From Cryobacterium sp. PH31-AA6 (GTDB lineage: Bacteria > Actinomycetota > Actinomycetes > Actinomycetales > Microbacteriaceae): 64,000 nucleotides of DNA. How positions within the stretch are numbered: the first letter of the stretch is position 1; each line of letters opens with the position of its first letter. Under the pieces are notes generated by a model, which saw nothing but the letters and a program-made list of their open reading frames with translations, was not told the origin of the DNA and did not search any database. Of this stretch, positions 63,300-64,000 are shown one piece after another. The stretch lies in NCBI RefSeq assembly GCF_030063195.1, contig NZ_JASISS010000008.1, positions 1-64,000 on the forward strand. The letters run 5' to 3'. Made by a program: the position numbers and the translations under genes.

Positions 63300-64000
63300 A
63301 TGCGTAGCTTCTACCCCGAGATCGAACCGTACGAAACAGGGATGCTTGACGTCGGTGACGGACAGGCCGTCTACTGGGAGGCATCCGGCAACCCGGATGG
63401 CAAGCCCGCGGTTTACCTGCACGGGGGGCCGGGGGGCGGGTCGAGCCCGAAGCAGCGCCGCGTGTTCGACCCCGAGAAGTACCGCATCGTGCTCTTCGAC
63501 CAGCGCGGCTGCGGCCGGAGCACGCCCCACGCGAGCGAGGCGGATGCCGACCTCGCCACGAACACCACCTGGCACATCGTCGCCGACATGGAGAAACTGC
63601 GCGAACACCTGGGTATCGACCGGTGGCTGGTCTGCGGTGGCTCCTGGGGGAGTTCTTTGTCCCTCGCCTACGCCGAAACCCACCCTGAGCGTGTCACCGA
63701 GCTCGTGCTGCGCGGCATCTTCACCCTCCGACCCGTCGAGCTGGACTGGTTCTACGAAGGCGGCGCCGCCGCGATCTACCCCGACCTCTGGGAAGACTTC
63801 ATCGCGCCGGTGCCGACCCCGGAGCGGGGACGCCTGATCGAGGCCTACGGCCGGCTGCTCTACGACCCGGACCAGGCCGTCAGGGAGCGCGCGGGAATCG
63901 CCTGGTCAACCTGGGAATCGTCGACCATCACCCTGCTCCAGCAGCCGGACACGATTGCCCGGTTCACCGAGCCGGCCTTCGCCGTCGCCTTCGCCCGGAT
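63300..64000 (+). CDS. Proline iminopeptidase (5' part, runs off the window)
   Basis: The first 233 residues of an S33 alpha/beta hydrolase. [22 protein letters not shown] (about 38-59), [13 protein letters not shown] and the nucleophile elbow [17 protein letters not shown] are diagnostic. The enzyme removes N-terminal proline from peptides. The frame is open to the edge, so the C-terminal Asp and His of the triad are not seen. 63160-63299 upstream is non-coding without a clear signal. Confidence 0.9.
   Translation, partial: MRSFYPEIEPYETGMLDVGDGQAVYWEASGNPDGKPAVYLHGGPGGGSSPKQRRVFDPEKYRIVLFDQRGCGRSTPHASEADADLATNTTWHIVADMEKLREHLGIDRWLVCGGSWGSSLSLAYAETHPERVTELVLRGIFTLRPVELDWFYEGGAAAIYPDLWEDFIAPVPTPERGRLIEAYGRLLYDPDQAVRERAGIAWSTWESSTITLLQQPDTIARFTEPAFAVAFAR

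Overview
The window is a GC-rich stretch of chromosome from an actinobacterium. Overlapping ATGA/GTGA gene junctions, many GTG starts, PaaK/PaaABCDE, IclR and TetR regulators, a RecQ with an HRDC domain and short Gly/Asp-rich secreted proteins all fit Actinomycetota. Family Microbacteriaceae is my best guess, with no marker gene to prove it. No rRNA, tRNA, CRISPR array, insertion sequence or phage gene was recognised.

Layout. (1) 1-7.4 kb: histidine-utilisation operon on the minus strand (hutU, an AllC-like M20 amidase, hutF, hutI, hutD) with an IclR regulator upstream and the remains of a GNAT acetyltransferase gene downstream. The first pathway enzyme, hutH, sits apart at 29.7-31.3 kb, divergent from a second IclR gene. 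The set implies the route histidine > urocanate > imidazolonepropionate > formiminoglutamate > formylglutamate > glutamate, with the amidase as candidate for the last step because no HutG is seen. (2) 7.5-9.2 kb: secreted M23 peptidoglycan hydrolase. (3) 9.5-27.4 kb: seven tightly linked plus-strand genes, the most unusual part of the window: a 2226-residue secreted beta-helix protein, a Tat-exported multicopper oxidase, two further multicopper-oxidase-like secreted proteins with complementary or missing copper ligands, a small membrane-anchored protein, a CopC-CopD fusion and a subtilisin-like protease. Three of them end in the same about 115-residue repeat, which I do not recognise. A convergent NarL-type two-component system (27.4-29.4 kb) is the obvious candidate regulator.

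(4) 31.4-37.8 kb: mixed genes (secreted esterase, GNAT, DEAD-box RNA helicase with a huge repetitive N-terminal tail, hotdog thioesterase). (5) 37.2-44.5 kb: phenylacetate catabolism: TetR regulator, paaK and paaI on the minus strand, divergent paaABCDE plus an enoyl-CoA hydratase/isomerase on the plus strand, with a well-formed promoter and operator between them. (6) 45.5-50.3 kb: a branched-chain-amino-acid-type ABC importer (livK, livH, a livM-livG fusion, livF), whose promoter carries a palindrome very similar to the paa operator. This suggests that it is co-regulated and imports an aromatic or related substrate.

(7) 50.4-64 kb: EamA transporter, CopC-like protein, RecQ, an NmrA-like reductase with a SnoaL-like protein and a divergent TetR, a methyltransferase, a long acyl-CoA dehydrogenase/oxidase, an ABC-2 exporter pair followed by a NarL-type two-component system, and the start of a proline iminopeptidase gene cut by the window edge. 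Repeats worth noting include six perfect copies of a 22-bp unit (32171-32302), a perfect 24-bp palindrome (32338-32361), an 18-bp repeat array within the hutI/hutD junction, and REP-like hairpins at the left edge and near 37.1 kb.
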